From positions 11,890,501-11,954,500 of the forward strand of contig JAWUZG010000056.1 of NCBI GenBank assembly GCA_036785705.1: a stretch of 64,000 nt of DNA, read 5' to 3'. Under the pieces are notes generated by a model, which saw only the letters and a program-made list of their open reading frames with translations, made no database searches and had not been told where the DNA came from. A program made the translations under genes and the position numbers. This document shows positions 12,857 through 33,900 of this stretch, piece by piece (position 1 is the first letter of the stretch; each line of letters starts with the position of its first letter). This DNA comes from Acanthornis magna. Lineage: Eukaryota; Chordata; Aves; Passeriformes; Acanthizidae.

Positions 12857-13045
12857 CAGGGCTGTCACCCTGCGATGGGGGTATGGTAGGCGACAGGGCT
12901 GTCACCCGGCGGTAGGGACAGGATGGTTATCCCCTGGTTGGGGTATGGTAGGCGACAGGGCTGTCACCCCGCGGTGGGGACAGGATGGTTATCCTCTGGT
13001 TAGGGTATGGTAGAGGACAGGGCTGTCACCCACACGGGGACCTGG
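12857..13045 (+). repeat. 62-bp minisatellite
   Basis: CAGGGCTGTCACCC recurs at 12857, 12894, 12956 and 13018. The last three starts are spaced exactly 62 bp apart, and each intervening unit carries GGACAGGATGGTTATCC and GGGTATGGTAG. The first unit is shortened to 37 bp. Confidence 0.93.
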
Positions 13046-16000
13046 CTGTGGGTTAAGCGGGTGGGCAGCTCCAGCTCTCTCCAGGGATGTGGAGCAGCTG
13101 GCTGCCTCCCCAGCCCGGACACCCTGCACAGGGGTGGGTGCTGCTCTCCCCCTGCCCCCGAGGGTGCTGCTCACTGCTCGTCCCCTGTGTTTGGGGGATC
13201 CCTGATCTCCAACAGTGACACCCACCCCCAGGCCCCATCTCCCACCCTTCTGGTCCTGCCTGAGCTCTGCCCCTGCAATGGGGTGTGTTGCAAAGACCAG
13301 GACACATCTCAGAGGGTGTTTAAATCAGATCTTGCCTTCTAGCAGAGACAAGACCACTGGTGTTGTGGAGCAAGAAAAGGGCACCCAGCCCTGAGCCCAC
13401 AGACCCCAGACTCGTGGGCCACATCCCAGCGGTGGTGATTCCATTAACAGCCTCTAAGATTTGTCCAGTTCCACTCCAAAATGAGACTCTGAGACACCAT
13501 TTGAAACCAAAGCAAGGGATGTTTTGCTGGCAAAGAAAGATTTCCAGAGAGGTGTGAAGGTCCACCAGCGCTGCATCCTGTGAGCTTGGCTTTGATGGAA
13601 CTCAACCCCGGTGAGACCTGCCCAGCATGGGGAGAGGGGCTGCAGCTTCCACAGGCTGGGGAGCCTTGAGTCCTAGCTGTGGTGGGCAGGACCTGTTCAC
13701 CCCCTTTATGAAAATGTGTGGTTGTGTACATGGATCCCTGTGCAATGGGAGCCCCAAACTTTTTAAATTTGCATAAAGTCACTCCCTGGGCTTGGGGAAT
13801 AAATAAATATTTAGTTACATCCTTGGGTTTTTTTGGAAAGATGAGATACACCCAAGGACTTCCTCTGTTTCCTTTGGTCTTTTCTTACAGCAACAAGAAT
13901 TTTTCCCCAGCTGGTTTGTTGTAATGATCTTTAGGATGCTTCACCCCAAAAAGGACCCCATGGTGGCAGCCAGTTCCCACAGAACAGCCACACTCATCCC
14001 TGCACACCCTGGGTATGGGGATCACCTCAGGGCTGCAGCATTCCTTCCCCACACCAGGCTCCTGTGCCAACTTCACCCTCTATTTTATATATTTTTTTAA
14101 AAAGGGGTTTATTTTCTTTTGCCCTGCCCTAAGTTCAATGAAGAAGTCGACACTCACCAAGCCCAGTGGCCATGAGAGGTGGTTGGCTGAGGACCTGGAG
14201 GTTTTTCTTCCTCCACAATCATCCCTGCAAGGAGATGGTCCAGTTTTTTCCCACAGGGATTTCGTGCTGGGGGTTGTGTCTGGCTGGGGACAGCCAGGAT
14301 GGGAGCAGCCCACCCCTGCAATCTCCCCAGAGCTGTTCTCCTTACATGCCCTCTCTAATCCTGGGAAAGCAGCCGCAGGATCCAGGGCTGGGAAGCTCTT
14401 GATAAACAGCCAAAGCAAGAACAGCAGAAGGGTCCTTGCTTCAGGACCAGGGAAAAACATCCAAAACAGCCCAAATGAGCTGCATTATATTATTTTCCTT
14501 TTTTTTAGCCCATCTGTTGGCTCTGGAGAAACCAACTGGAGGTGGATGTGGCGCTGGCAGGGCGCTGGTGGGGCTGGTGATACCACAAAGGCACAGAGCA
14601 TTCCTTTCTTTGGCAAACTGCTGAAGGGACTTCCACCAAAACCAACCCAGTGACACCCAAGGCCATGGACCCACAGCTGCTCTGCAAGGCTGGAGGAGCC
14701 CAGCAGCCTCCTGGGCCAGCCCCAGTAACCCAAATATGAGTACCCAGTAACCTTCAATCCCCCAGGAGCATCCATACCAGCCCCAGTGTCAGAGCTCTGG
14801 GCTTTAGGCTGGGGCTTGCCCTGTTCCTCCGGCCTGGGATGTGCAGAGGGACACCCCACGTGTCTCCCAGCCGATTGGGATAGGGACAGCCACATGACCC
14901 CTGCTGCTGGATCCCCAAGGGGTGGCACAAAATGCGATGGGAGGTGGGAAATATCCCCAGGAGTCCTGAGCCCTCAGCAGGGCCCTGGGACCCTGCACCT
15001 CCTGCCTACCCCCAGGCCAAAATAAGCCAGGACTAACTTTCTCCCCAGCCTTTCGCCTGTGCTGAGATTTATTGCATGTGATTCAGATCCCTGCCGATGG
15101 CTGAAACTGCCCCAGTGAGGGCCTTCTGACCCCTTCCCAGTAGTGGGGAGGGGGGCTGCAGCTGTGGGAGTGCTGCTGTGATGAAGTTCTTAGCTCTGGG
15201 AGCACCAATTGCTGTTGTTCTAGCAGCTCTTTTGTCCGGTGAGCTGCCTTTCGGCGGTGCCTGTGCGCCCGGAGGTTGTTTTCATGCCAGCTGCTGTGTG
15301 GTTGGATGTTCTTCGGTATTTAGCTTGATCCTATTAAGGTGGATCTCAATTAATTAGGCAGGAGGCAGAGAGACAAAGAGGGACTCCGGGGCCATTCATT
15401 TTAGTCTTGTCATCGTGTCTTCTGCAAGCGGCAGGCAGTGGGAGAGCAGGAAGGGAAGGGATACGGCTGCTGGGTGTGAAACCACCGGGAGATGGGAATG
15501 GGGCAGGCAGGTGGGGTGGCACTGGGGTCACCCAGAGGGTCCCCCAGGATCCCTTGCCTGCTGCTCACGGTGCCAGGAAGGCTGATATGCCCCATCCCCA
15601 CGGGAAAGCAGCTGGAGCCCCACAGGTCTTATCTCCTGGGGCAGTGGAGTCCTACTCTGCCCCACTGCTGTTGTGACCCTAAAGCATCCCATAAAACACA
15701 TGGAGGATCCCTGCGAATTCAGCGGTGAGAGCTTTGCTGCAGCAAGAACATCCCCCATCCATCCAGGTGACACTGGCTGGGTGCTGCTGCTGCATCCCTG
15801 TGGGTCCACCCGCCCCACAGGCAGAGGGAACACACTGGGGGGGTCTCCAGCACCCCATTTTGAGCATCCTGCTCTGTGTCCCTGCTCCCAGCTCCCATGC
15901 CTGCCGGTGGAGTGGCTCCAAGAGCCGGTGCATCCGCTCAGCCTCGGCAAGAGGCTGGCAAATGGATCTCAAGGGCCCCCTGACATTCCTCCTTCCTTCC

Positions 16001-16434
16001 CTTTGAAGGAGAAGTGCCCCTCAGAGCTGCCCTCGATGCTAATGCACAGGGCGGGAGGGGATGCTGCTAAAAGCCAAGGCGAGCAAAAGGCTTTCAAGCC
16101 CCTTGGAAAGGCCAAAGAGGTGCCCGGGGGTGACTCCAATCTCTGCTGTTGGTGTCGGGGCTGTGGTGTTGGGGTGCACCCCAGTATGCTGGAGGGAGGT
16201 GTGATGTCCCCTGCAGCGTCCCCGTGCTGGGATTCGGGGTACAGGGGGTGCAGGGAGCGATGGGGCCATGCCAGACCCTTCCTAGGGATTGAGGAGTCTG
16301 GGATGCTCCAGGGATGGAGGGGTTCAGGGGGTGTTTGGGTGAGGGGTGGTGGGTGCAGGACAGTGCAGGGGGCTTGGGGATGGTTGGATGGGGTTGCCGA
16401 GGGTCCTGGGATGGGGTGCTAGGGGTACAGGCTG
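13046..16434. other. Intergenic DNA upstream of DET1
   Basis: No supportable gene apart from the speculative 58-codon ORF at 15181. AT-rich patches occur near 13780-13830 and 14085-14120. Confidence 0.5.
15181..15357 (+). other. 58-codon ORF with signal-peptide-like N-terminus and Cys-rich middle (speculative)
   Basis: The ORF starts MKFLALGAPIAVVLAALLSG: one Lys, then an uninterrupted hydrophobic stretch and small residues, a textbook signal-peptide layout. After this come five Cys in 16 residues, spaced C-4-C-4-CC-3-C, and a hydrophobic tail before TAG. Alternatively the first 57 nt could be a signal exon, because TCCG|GTGAGC after codon 19 is a good donor. I recognise no family, the start context is ordinary, and chance is the default explanation. 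Confidence 0.12.
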
Positions 16435-16642
16435 GGTGCAGAGGTGCAGGGAGTGCAGGGTAGGTGCAGGATGAGTGCAGGATGGGTGCTGGACAGGTGC
16501 AGGAGGTGCAGGATGAGTGCAGGATGGGTGCTGGACAGGTGCAGGAGGTGCAGGATGGGTTCAGAGGGTGCAGAGGGCGCAGGGTAGGTGCAGGATGAGT
16601 GCAGGATGGGTGCTGGACAGGTGCAGGAGGTGCAGGGTTGGG
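16435..16642 (+). repeat. Minisatellite built on an 11-bp unit, 42-bp higher-order period
   Basis: Units related to AGGATGGGTGC are arranged in a higher-order block of 11+11+11+9 = 42 bp. Block starts are visible at 16468 and 16510, and a more diverged one at 16592. The array lies directly upstream of the DET1 promoter and is responsible for the repetitive reverse-strand ORFs here. Confidence 0.85.
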
Positions 16643-16687
16643 CACGGGGTGGGTGCAAGGGGGTGCCCGGTGCAGGACTCCCTCCCG

Positions 16688-16701
16688 CCGCCAGGGGGCG
16701 C
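16688..16701 (+). promoter_or_regulatory. CTCF-type site upstream of DET1
   Basis: CCGCCAGGGGGCGC agrees at every position with the degenerate CTCF core CCRSYAGRKGGCRC. It sits about 50 bp 3' of a minisatellite and 60-70 bp 5' of the ETS motifs of the DET1 promoter. Occupancy is inferred from the motif only. Confidence 0.6.
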
Positions 16702-16756
16702 ACCCCGCCGTGCTCCGCCCGTCTGGCCCGGCAGGCCCCATCTCGCTGCTCCGGCG

Positions 16757-16817
16757 GCCGGAAGCGGAAGTGCGGTGACGCCCTCCCGCAGCTGTGCGGT
16801 GGCGGAAAGATGGCGGC
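16757..16817 (+). promoter_or_regulatory. DET1 core promoter motifs: two ETS sites, YY1 site
   Basis: Two GGAA ETS/GABPA-type motifs occur at 16758-16764 (CCGGAAG) and 16765-16772 (CGGAAGTG), followed by TGACG near 16776. AAGATGGCGGC at 16807-16817 is a full YY1 consensus. There is no TATA box. This is the usual make-up of a housekeeping CpG-island promoter. Confidence 0.6.
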
Positions 16818-16830
16818 GGCCATGGTGTGA
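16810..16830 (+). other. uORF in DET1 first exon (6 codons)
   Basis: ATG GCG GCG GCC ATG GTG TGA lies inside the putative first exon and overlaps a YY1-type motif. It would be translated only if transcription starts upstream of 16810, which the sequence cannot show. Confidence 0.35.
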
Positions 16831-17556
16831 GGGGGACCTGGTGCGGCCCCAGCGGTGAGCGCGGCCGCGTCCTCCCCCAGGTCCTAAACCGTCTCGGAGA
16901 CCACCGCGGCTCCTGGTCCCCGTGTTCCCTCACCCCCCAGGCCAGCGGGAGAGTGTTTGGGATCCCCGATACCTTTGGCGGGCGGGCCCTCAGCTGCCCC
17001 CGGGCATCCCTGGAGCTCAGTCCCTCCTCAGCCCGGGGGACCGGAGCTCCTCGCTTCCCTCTCGGCAGGTGGGCCCAGACGCATCGCGGGTGCCCTCTCG
17101 TGTGCCCCCTCGCCCCCAGCTCCCTCCGTTCTTTCCAAGCTGTACCCCGTGCCTGTTAATTGTCAGGTCTCCATTATCCCTGGCTTCCTGGACTCCCTCC
17201 CTGGTGCATGGTGCCTCCCTCCATTCCCTTGGTATCCACCTGTCCTTGCCCCTCTGCCTGGCTCCCTCTTTCCCCTCCCGGTGCCCCGTTGTCTCTCTCT
17301 CTTCAGCAGCCAGGACTGCCCTGGCGGTATCTCTGGACTGCCCTTGTTTTCCTGATGCCTCCCACTGAGATCTTTCTCCCAATCTCTCCACCTGCTTCCT
17401 GTGTCCCCCCGTGTTATTTTCCCCTCTCCTGAAACCAAATCTGTACCTTTTAGCCAACCCTCTCATGTGCTTTGGGTCCATGTGAGCAGGTCCCTGGTAG
17501 CCTGAATTCCACCCTGGTCTCTGTGTGGTCCCAGGGCATGTGTGCTCTCCCTGCAG

Positions 17557-27687
<10,131 letters not shown>

Positions 27688-29859
27688 AGAGGCTCGGGGC
27701 TGCTCTGCTTGGCCCTGGGCCTCTGCCGCTGTGCACCAAAGCCAGACATTCAGACCTACTGGGAAACCAAACCATCGCTCACGGCGAGAAGCTTCACCTG
27801 GGAGCTCCTATCAGTGGCATCTTGCAGGGCCCTCCGCCTCAGCTGTGGAAAGCTGATCCGCCCCAGTTATGGGGGTGAATGTTTCTTCTGACCCTGTTTG
27901 TACTGCGGAGATCCTGCTGCATTAAGCGCTGCTGTCCTTCCCTGTTCCTGTTGATGGACAAAGCATAGCTGAGGTTCTGTTCCTGGTTTCCCAGAGGCGT
28001 GTCCATTTTCTATCCTGCTGTAGGTCTTAGTATGGCAGAGATGGAGCTTGGCATCACACTTGCAGAGCGCTCCCTTCTGCACTGGTGCTCTCCTACCTTG
28101 TTGGACAAATGTGCTGTCACAGAGGGAGGGGATGGGAGCCATGGAGAAGGCTTGGATACAGCCACCCCTGTTTGTACCTTCAGAATTGCTAGGGAAATGA
28201 GATCCTGCTCTCATCCACACAGTCTACTCAATGTCATTTTAATATGCAAGAGGTCAGGGTAAGAAAAGGTGCGAGAAATCACTACAGTTGAGAGACATGA
28301 GGTGTGTTCCTGACTCTTATGCAAGTTCACTTAATCCTTGTGCCTTAGTATTGTAAAAGCTCCTAAGTGAGAGATGGTGTTACACCAGCAAGCCAGGGCA
28401 GCTGGTTGTGTCTGTAATGCGTGAGGAGGTTGGTGCAGAAGGAAGATGGGTGTCTGGGAAGGGTGTGGGGAGCAACAGCAGCTCCTTGATCATGTCAGAA
28501 GGACTTTCTGCACCGTGGGGTTGAATCCTCATGGCCATCTGCAGGTTCTGCTGCTGAGAAGAGGGGAGACCCAGCTGCTGGCACCCTCCTGTGTGTTGGA
28601 GTACCAGTGTGGAAAATTAGTAGCATTTGCCCAGGAAAGAGGGTGGAGACCTGAATTCACGTTCATTGCTGCGGGTGGGCAGTTTGGAGATGAACTTGTT
28701 GACTTAGGTTGCTTACCTCTTTCTATTTGATATACTGTTCTCTGTGAGAACCCAGATGCTGTTTCCAGGCTTCAGTGCACAACTGGCCAGTGTGTCAGTG
28801 TTGGCTGGACCATGGCAGTGTTTGTGCTGCTGATAAATTAAGCCCCTGGGTGTAATTACCTGCCGCCGTGGGCTGGTGAGGATGCTGACCTGCCTTTCTC
28901 TCTTAAAAATGGAGCTTTTGGTTCTAGGCCAGCATTTAGGGGTTTTTACACAGGGGCTGGTTAAAGACTGTGTGCTGCCCGGCAGAACAACCATCCCAGC
29001 ATCACAATGTGCTCCATCAGAAGCTGGAGCCTGTTCTTGTCCCATTCCTATAGGAGGTACAGCAGGGGCATTAGAAAATTGGTGCTAATACACAGGAGAC
29101 CCTCTACGTTAAAGGACCCTGTGGGTGTCTTGTTTGGACCAAAATGAGCTGTGGGTGATGTGTTGTGGCCATGTGCCTGTGAAGAGGAGTGTTGGAGTCA
29201 TACAGAGAACTGCATGGGTGGTGGTGCCTGCCCACGGCATGAATGGCAGACCACAAAAGTAAGGGTGCGCTGGGGTCCTTGAATCAGCCTTTACTCTGCC
29301 TCATGGCACTTCTCTCCTGGCCTTGCTAAACATATTTCTAGAGAAGACATTGTGTTTCACTGCTCTTTTCCTGGTGTTTGCACTGTTGGTGTCTCAGGTC
29401 TGTCAGGAGCACTGTCAGGTCAGGAGACTGCTAACAGAGGAGGTGTCAGTGCTTTAGCTGCAGGTTCCTCTCATCTAATAACACTATTTGTCGAGGTTTT
29501 AGGGTTTTATCCTGTGATCTGTTCCTCAAACATTCAATTAAAACTCCAAGTGGAGAATCATTTGCACACTGTAGATCATGGGTTTACCTCGCTCTGCAGC
29601 ACTCTCACAGCTGTTTACACTTCAGTATGAGACTTTTTTTTCCCCCCGAGCTTTCAGCAGCTCCATCTGAGACTGCACTTACTCCTTGGTGTCACAGCCT
29701 CGGGAGGTCAGTGCTCTCTAAAATAGCTGTCAGATCTCCATTTAGACTTTTTATTCAGTAACAAAAATATTAACTTCAGCATTTCTGTGGTCTGGGCTTT
29801 TGCCAAATTCAGGCTGCCCTGTGTGAAGCAGAGAGTGTGGCACGGATTGTTGGTCTTGG

Positions 29860-30045
29860 GGCTGAGAAACCAGAGATCTGTTCTTAGCTCTGCTATTAAA
29901 TTCTGAGGCTGGGGGCAAATCACTTCCTGCTCCAGCTGGTGTTTTCTTCTCCGTAAATGAGGCCAAAAACATATTTTGAACTTTTGTAAAACACTTTGAG
30001 ATTCATGGATAAAAAGCACTGGATTAAGTGCTAAGTATTTTCTTA
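29860..30045 (+). mobile_element. Ancient MIR/CORE-type SINE relic
   Basis: The order of motifs matches MIR-like amniote SINEs: a TTAGCTCTGCTATTAAA segment, then GGGGGCAAATCACTTCCTGC, TTTTCTTCTCCGTAAATGAGG, and a tail with TAAAACACTTTGAGATTCATGG and AAAAGCACTGGATTAAGTGC. It is heavily diverged. The exact family was assigned from memory of consensus sequences. Confidence 0.6.
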
Positions 30046-30323
30046 CTATGTTTGCAGACAAACTGATCATTCTGGGTACTAATTGCCTTGGAGTAGCATA
30101 GCAGATCCTCTGGTCTTGGCTGCTGCATTTTATATCAACAACAGAGTTAATTTTATTACAGAAATGTATGGAAAGAAAAGTCATGCTTGAAATTTTGATG
30201 CTTTTATTTAAGAAACAAAAAGTGTGTCTGGTGGGGAGGGTGGGAGAAAAGGGGAGATATTTTCTACCTGATATTTTTCCTAGGTTAGGGTAAAGATTTG
30301 TTACCAACACAAGACAAAAACAG

Positions 30324-30329
30324 AATAAA
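30324..30329 (+). terminator. Candidate DET1 polyadenylation signal AATAAA
   Basis: Canonical hexamer, followed within 20-50 nt by TGATTTATTGTCTTTGTCTT, which resembles a downstream GU/U-rich element. Transcript data would be needed to assign it. Confidence 0.4.
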
Positions 30330-30706
30330 CAGAATTTGCTTTAAGAGTCTGATTTATTGTCTTTGTCTTCCAAAAATCTGAATGGTAGATGAGAATTCCT
30401 TTGCTAAGAAGAGATGGCAGGGGTGTGCCTTGGACTATGCAGGCGTATCACATGGGAGTTTGCTGTCTCTTCCTGGCACTTGGAGTGTCAAGAATGTTCC
30501 CACCTGAGGCATTTCTGTCATTCCTGCAGATTTCTCAAATTCTTGTCTACGTGAACTAATGCCGGGAGAGGAATTCTTGGTTATGTTTTTCCCGTTCTAT
30601 ATTATTACTAGCCCAACTTTTATTCAGGGGCTCTTCCTTTATTCCATTTACAGCATTTGTCTAACCTTTTGGTCATTTTATGCATGATCAAGAGATGACA
30701 GCTTGT

Positions 30707-30963
30707 TGTGGTGTAACTCCAGCTGGCAACTCAGCCCCACACAGCCACTCACTCACTCCATCACCAATGGGATTGGGGAGGGAATCGGGAGAGTAAAAGG
30801 GAGAAAACTTGTGGGTTGAGATAAACACCGGTTAATGGGTAAAGCAAAAGCCACATGCTAGCAAAGCAAGACAGGGAATTAATTCCCACTTCACATGGGC
30901 AGGCAGGTGTTCAGCCATCTCCAGGAAAGCAGGGCTCCACTCCATGTAACCAAAACCAGTACA
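30707..30963 (+). mobile_element. Degraded solo LTR, avian ERVL type, internally deleted
   Basis: It starts TGTGGTGTAACTCCAGCTGG and includes GCCACTCACTCACTCC, AACTTGTGGGTTGAGATAAA and CAGGTGTTCAGCCATCTCC. It ends ACCAAAACCAGTACA, so it has TG...CA termini. I recall this LTR family as roughly twice this length, so the segment between the AGCAGGGCTCCA block and the 3' end appears lost. No flanking internal retroviral genes and no clear target duplication are visible. Confidence 0.75.
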
Positions 30964-33900
30964 AAGCTGAACACACCTTGCTTGGCAGAGCAGCTTGTTG
31001 ACTGCTTTTAGGTTGAGCTAAGGCACTCAGATTTTCCGTGTGCTGCTCCCTGCCTCTTTGCAGAATAGTGTGGCTGAGAACTCAGCAGCATCCCTGTGTT
31101 AGTTCCCCTAACCATCCGCATCTTGAGCATAAAAGTGATTTTCTTTGAACCTTTCCTCCATTTCCCTGTGTGCAGTTCTCAGATGCTTTCCTGTGCAGAC
31201 CTTGAGCACACCAGAAAGCTCTTGAGTCCGTGGCTTTTCAGATAGGCACCAAGTGACAAGGAGATGCTTGAGCTGGAAGCTGCATTTGACCTGCAGCAAA
31301 ATCCCATCTTTCATTACTTCTTGTGCTGCCTTTGCTTTAAGAAAAAAAGTGAAAGCAGGACAGTTGCATTATTTCTTATATAAAAGGCATTAGACAGCAA
31401 GGCACAGAAATCCCATCAGTCAAACATACGGATCCATTAATGATGTGTCCCTGCTAAAGACTCCTGTCAATTAACCTTCCAGTGCTCATGGCTGGCCCTG
31501 ATTTAGCTGCCTGTGTGTACTGACAGGACCTTCCTTTTGCTCAGGTGCTGCATCTATTAAGCTCTTCCCTTGGTCATTTTGACCCAGCTAGAAGAATCAG
31601 ATTTCTGATGCTTTAAGAAATCTCTTTGTTTTTCGTGGTTATGATCTCTGTCTTGCTGTTTTTCTGCCAGCTTTTCCTGCAAGGATCTCTCAGGGCTGAG
31701 CAGAGAGATGGTAAAGGGATATCCATGAGACATGTGGCCCTCTGACAGCTGTTGTCCTTCTGTGAGCCTTTATCAGATAGGTGCACACCGCAGAGCAAAT
31801 TTGGCCTGTGGGCAACAGGACAGGATTTTGTGAGTTTGCTTTGTCCTTGCTATCCAAGTTCTGGAGTCTGTATCATTGATATGCCTGAATCCTTGTGCTT
31901 CCCTGTCTTGTTACATGGTTGTAAAGGCTTTTCTGGTCAAATACTCCTCAGGAGCAGGGAATGGTGAAATGTCTTTTCATTTTTTTTGTTTTCCTTGCTC
32001 CAGGGCTGTGGGGGCTGTGGGCTGAGCTGTGCAGTGCAGTTCCAGCCTGGTGCTGGCTCAGGTGGCCGCAGCCCCTGCTAGAGCCATTTGCTGGCCAAGG
32101 TCTGATTTGACTGTTTCTCTTGGGGAAGAGCTGTACTTAACTGTGTAAGGAAATGAGTTCTCAGAAAAATACTGATGTGGGAAAAAACCTGAATGGACTT
32201 TTTTTCCCCCTTTTTTAAATGCTGTTTTGACATAAAAGTACTGCAGTTTTAAACTAGCAATCTGGAAACTGGTAATCGTGGGCAACTGCTGTGGTCCTGC
32301 ATGTGAGGAGAACTGGAAAGAGGCACAGTGCTTCTGGTCCTGGGGCACTCAGGGCTGTGCTGCAGCATCTGAGTAACATGTGGGTCCTCACTTGGTTAAT
32401 GACTTGAGGACAGTTACAGAGCAATGTGACAGGATGGCTCATGGATGCCCAGAGCCCTTGGATAACACTACCAAGTCCCCAACATTTGCTGCATTCTGTT
32501 TTGTCCAAGTACGAACTGGAGCCTTTGGAGGAGTTTATTTTCTGTGCATGACAGAACTAGTTTGAGTCCAGTCTTTTTTAAAGCCAGGAACATGTTGCTT
32601 CTACTTTCCATGGCTGTCTTCTTTCCTTCTACCCAAGTAGCTTTGCAAAATGCCAAATGTAGTCCACAGCAGCCCTGGCTCTGCCCAGAGGACTCCCTGA
32701 GCCCCTGCTTTTGGCAGTGAACCATCCCCTCTGAAAGCTGCTCTTGCACAGATTCATCTTTCCCTCTGCCAGTGTCCTTCGTCTATCCAGGTACGTTGCA
32801 ACAGCATCAGGCAGGGAGGCAGAAGGGTATGAGAGAGAGTTGGGTAGCTGAGCACTGTCTCTATCCCAGTGCCTGACTGGGCAGCAGCTTCTGGCCACCT
32901 TGGATGGGGCAGGTGAGGATGCACTGGCAGCACTGACATCCAGCGCTGGGCCTGAGCCCTGCCAGCCTGGGGGTGCTGGAGCTGGGGTGTTTGGTACCAG
33001 TTGTTTAAGGGGCTTGGAGGGGTGAAAACCAGGCAGGTGGCAGGGAAGCCCTGCCAGGGCCATCTGGCTGCTGTTGGATGTGATTTTAGGGTGCTGTGGG
33101 CAGCACTGCATCCCTAGGAGTGCCTGCTCACTGCCGCTGAGCTGGTCATTCGATAGCTCCTCGGTGCTCCTTTGAGGCCTAAAATGGAGCAGTGCTGGAT
33201 TAGATGTACCCAGTGCCCTTGGTGAGCTCCGGGGAGATACGATCCTCGCCCTCCCGCCTCCGACCTGCTGGGGCCCAGTGCCGTCACCACAGCAACGCGG
33301 AGAAACAGCCCATCCGCATGGAAACGGCCTTGCTGTGCCCAGCAACCGAGTCAGGAAAAGTGGTTCAAATGGCGAGTTTGGGGAGGTGAGGGGCACCAGC
33401 ACCTCTGTGGTGACCAGCAGGGAGCCTTGGCTGTGCTGCTGGGCTGAGCTGTGGGTTACTGCAGCAATGGCATCGTCCCTGTGTGTGCGAGTCCCATCCC
33501 AAAACATCGACATTGCCCCCAGCGTAGAGCCTACACGTGCTGCTGTGTCTCTGAAGGGTAGTTTTCATTGCTGCTTGCCCTATTTTTTGGGGGCTGGTCC
33601 TGAAGTCAGAGTAAGGTCCAGATTATCTGTGCTGATACCAGCAGCAGCGTAGGTAGGTCACTGGTTCACCCCTGACCGGTTAGTACTTAATGCTTGCAAA
33701 ATCCCTCTTTGTAAGGAAGAAGGAGCAGCCAAACAGGGTCTCCTGTAACATAGGACAGACAAATGTCATCTCGACAGCGTGACTGTGCAGTGCAGCCTGT
33801 CTGGCTTTGGGCAGCAAAGTCTGAGTTAATCTCTCCTCATCCTGCCTCCTACCCCTTAAATCCCCCACCGGCTGCTTCCCCAGAGAGGGCTCAGATTCGA

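Larger units (their letters stand above)
16755..16854 (+). other. DET1: DET1 probable noncoding first exon
   Basis: CpG-rich DNA just downstream of ETS motifs ends in a good donor, AGCG|GTGAGC, at 16854/16855. A matching acceptor, CTCTCCCTGCAG, ends at 17556, giving a 702-bp intron within the 5' leader. The transcription start was not located; the left limit is approximate. The exon would carry a tiny upstream ORF. Confidence 0.5.
27688..30329 (+). other. DET1: DET1 probable 3' UTR
   Basis: The first canonical AATAAA after the DET1 stop is at 30324-30329 and is followed by a T/GT-rich stretch. A weaker ATTAAA lies at 29537-29542. If the distal signal is used, the 3' UTR is about 2.6 kb and contains the MIR-like SINE. 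The small ORFs in this interval show no family resemblance. Confidence 0.4.

Noticed and set aside
12857..13045. CRISPR-like array
   Set aside because: The 62-bp units repeat along their whole length with no unique spacers, and the host is a vertebrate; it is a minisatellite.
16094..16933. 279-codon minus-strand ORF, rich in Cys/Pro/His repeats
   Set aside because: It is the antisense reading of the 11/42-bp minisatellite upstream of DET1.
29708..30310. 200-codon minus-strand ORF
   Set aside because: Overlaps the SINE relic and the probable DET1 3' UTR in antisense; no family resemblance.
32629..33513. 294-codon minus-strand ORF between DET1 and MRPS11
   Set aside because: No domain, no splice or promoter context beyond the X-box patch, Pro/Ser/Ala-rich composition typical of chance ORFs in GC-rich DNA.
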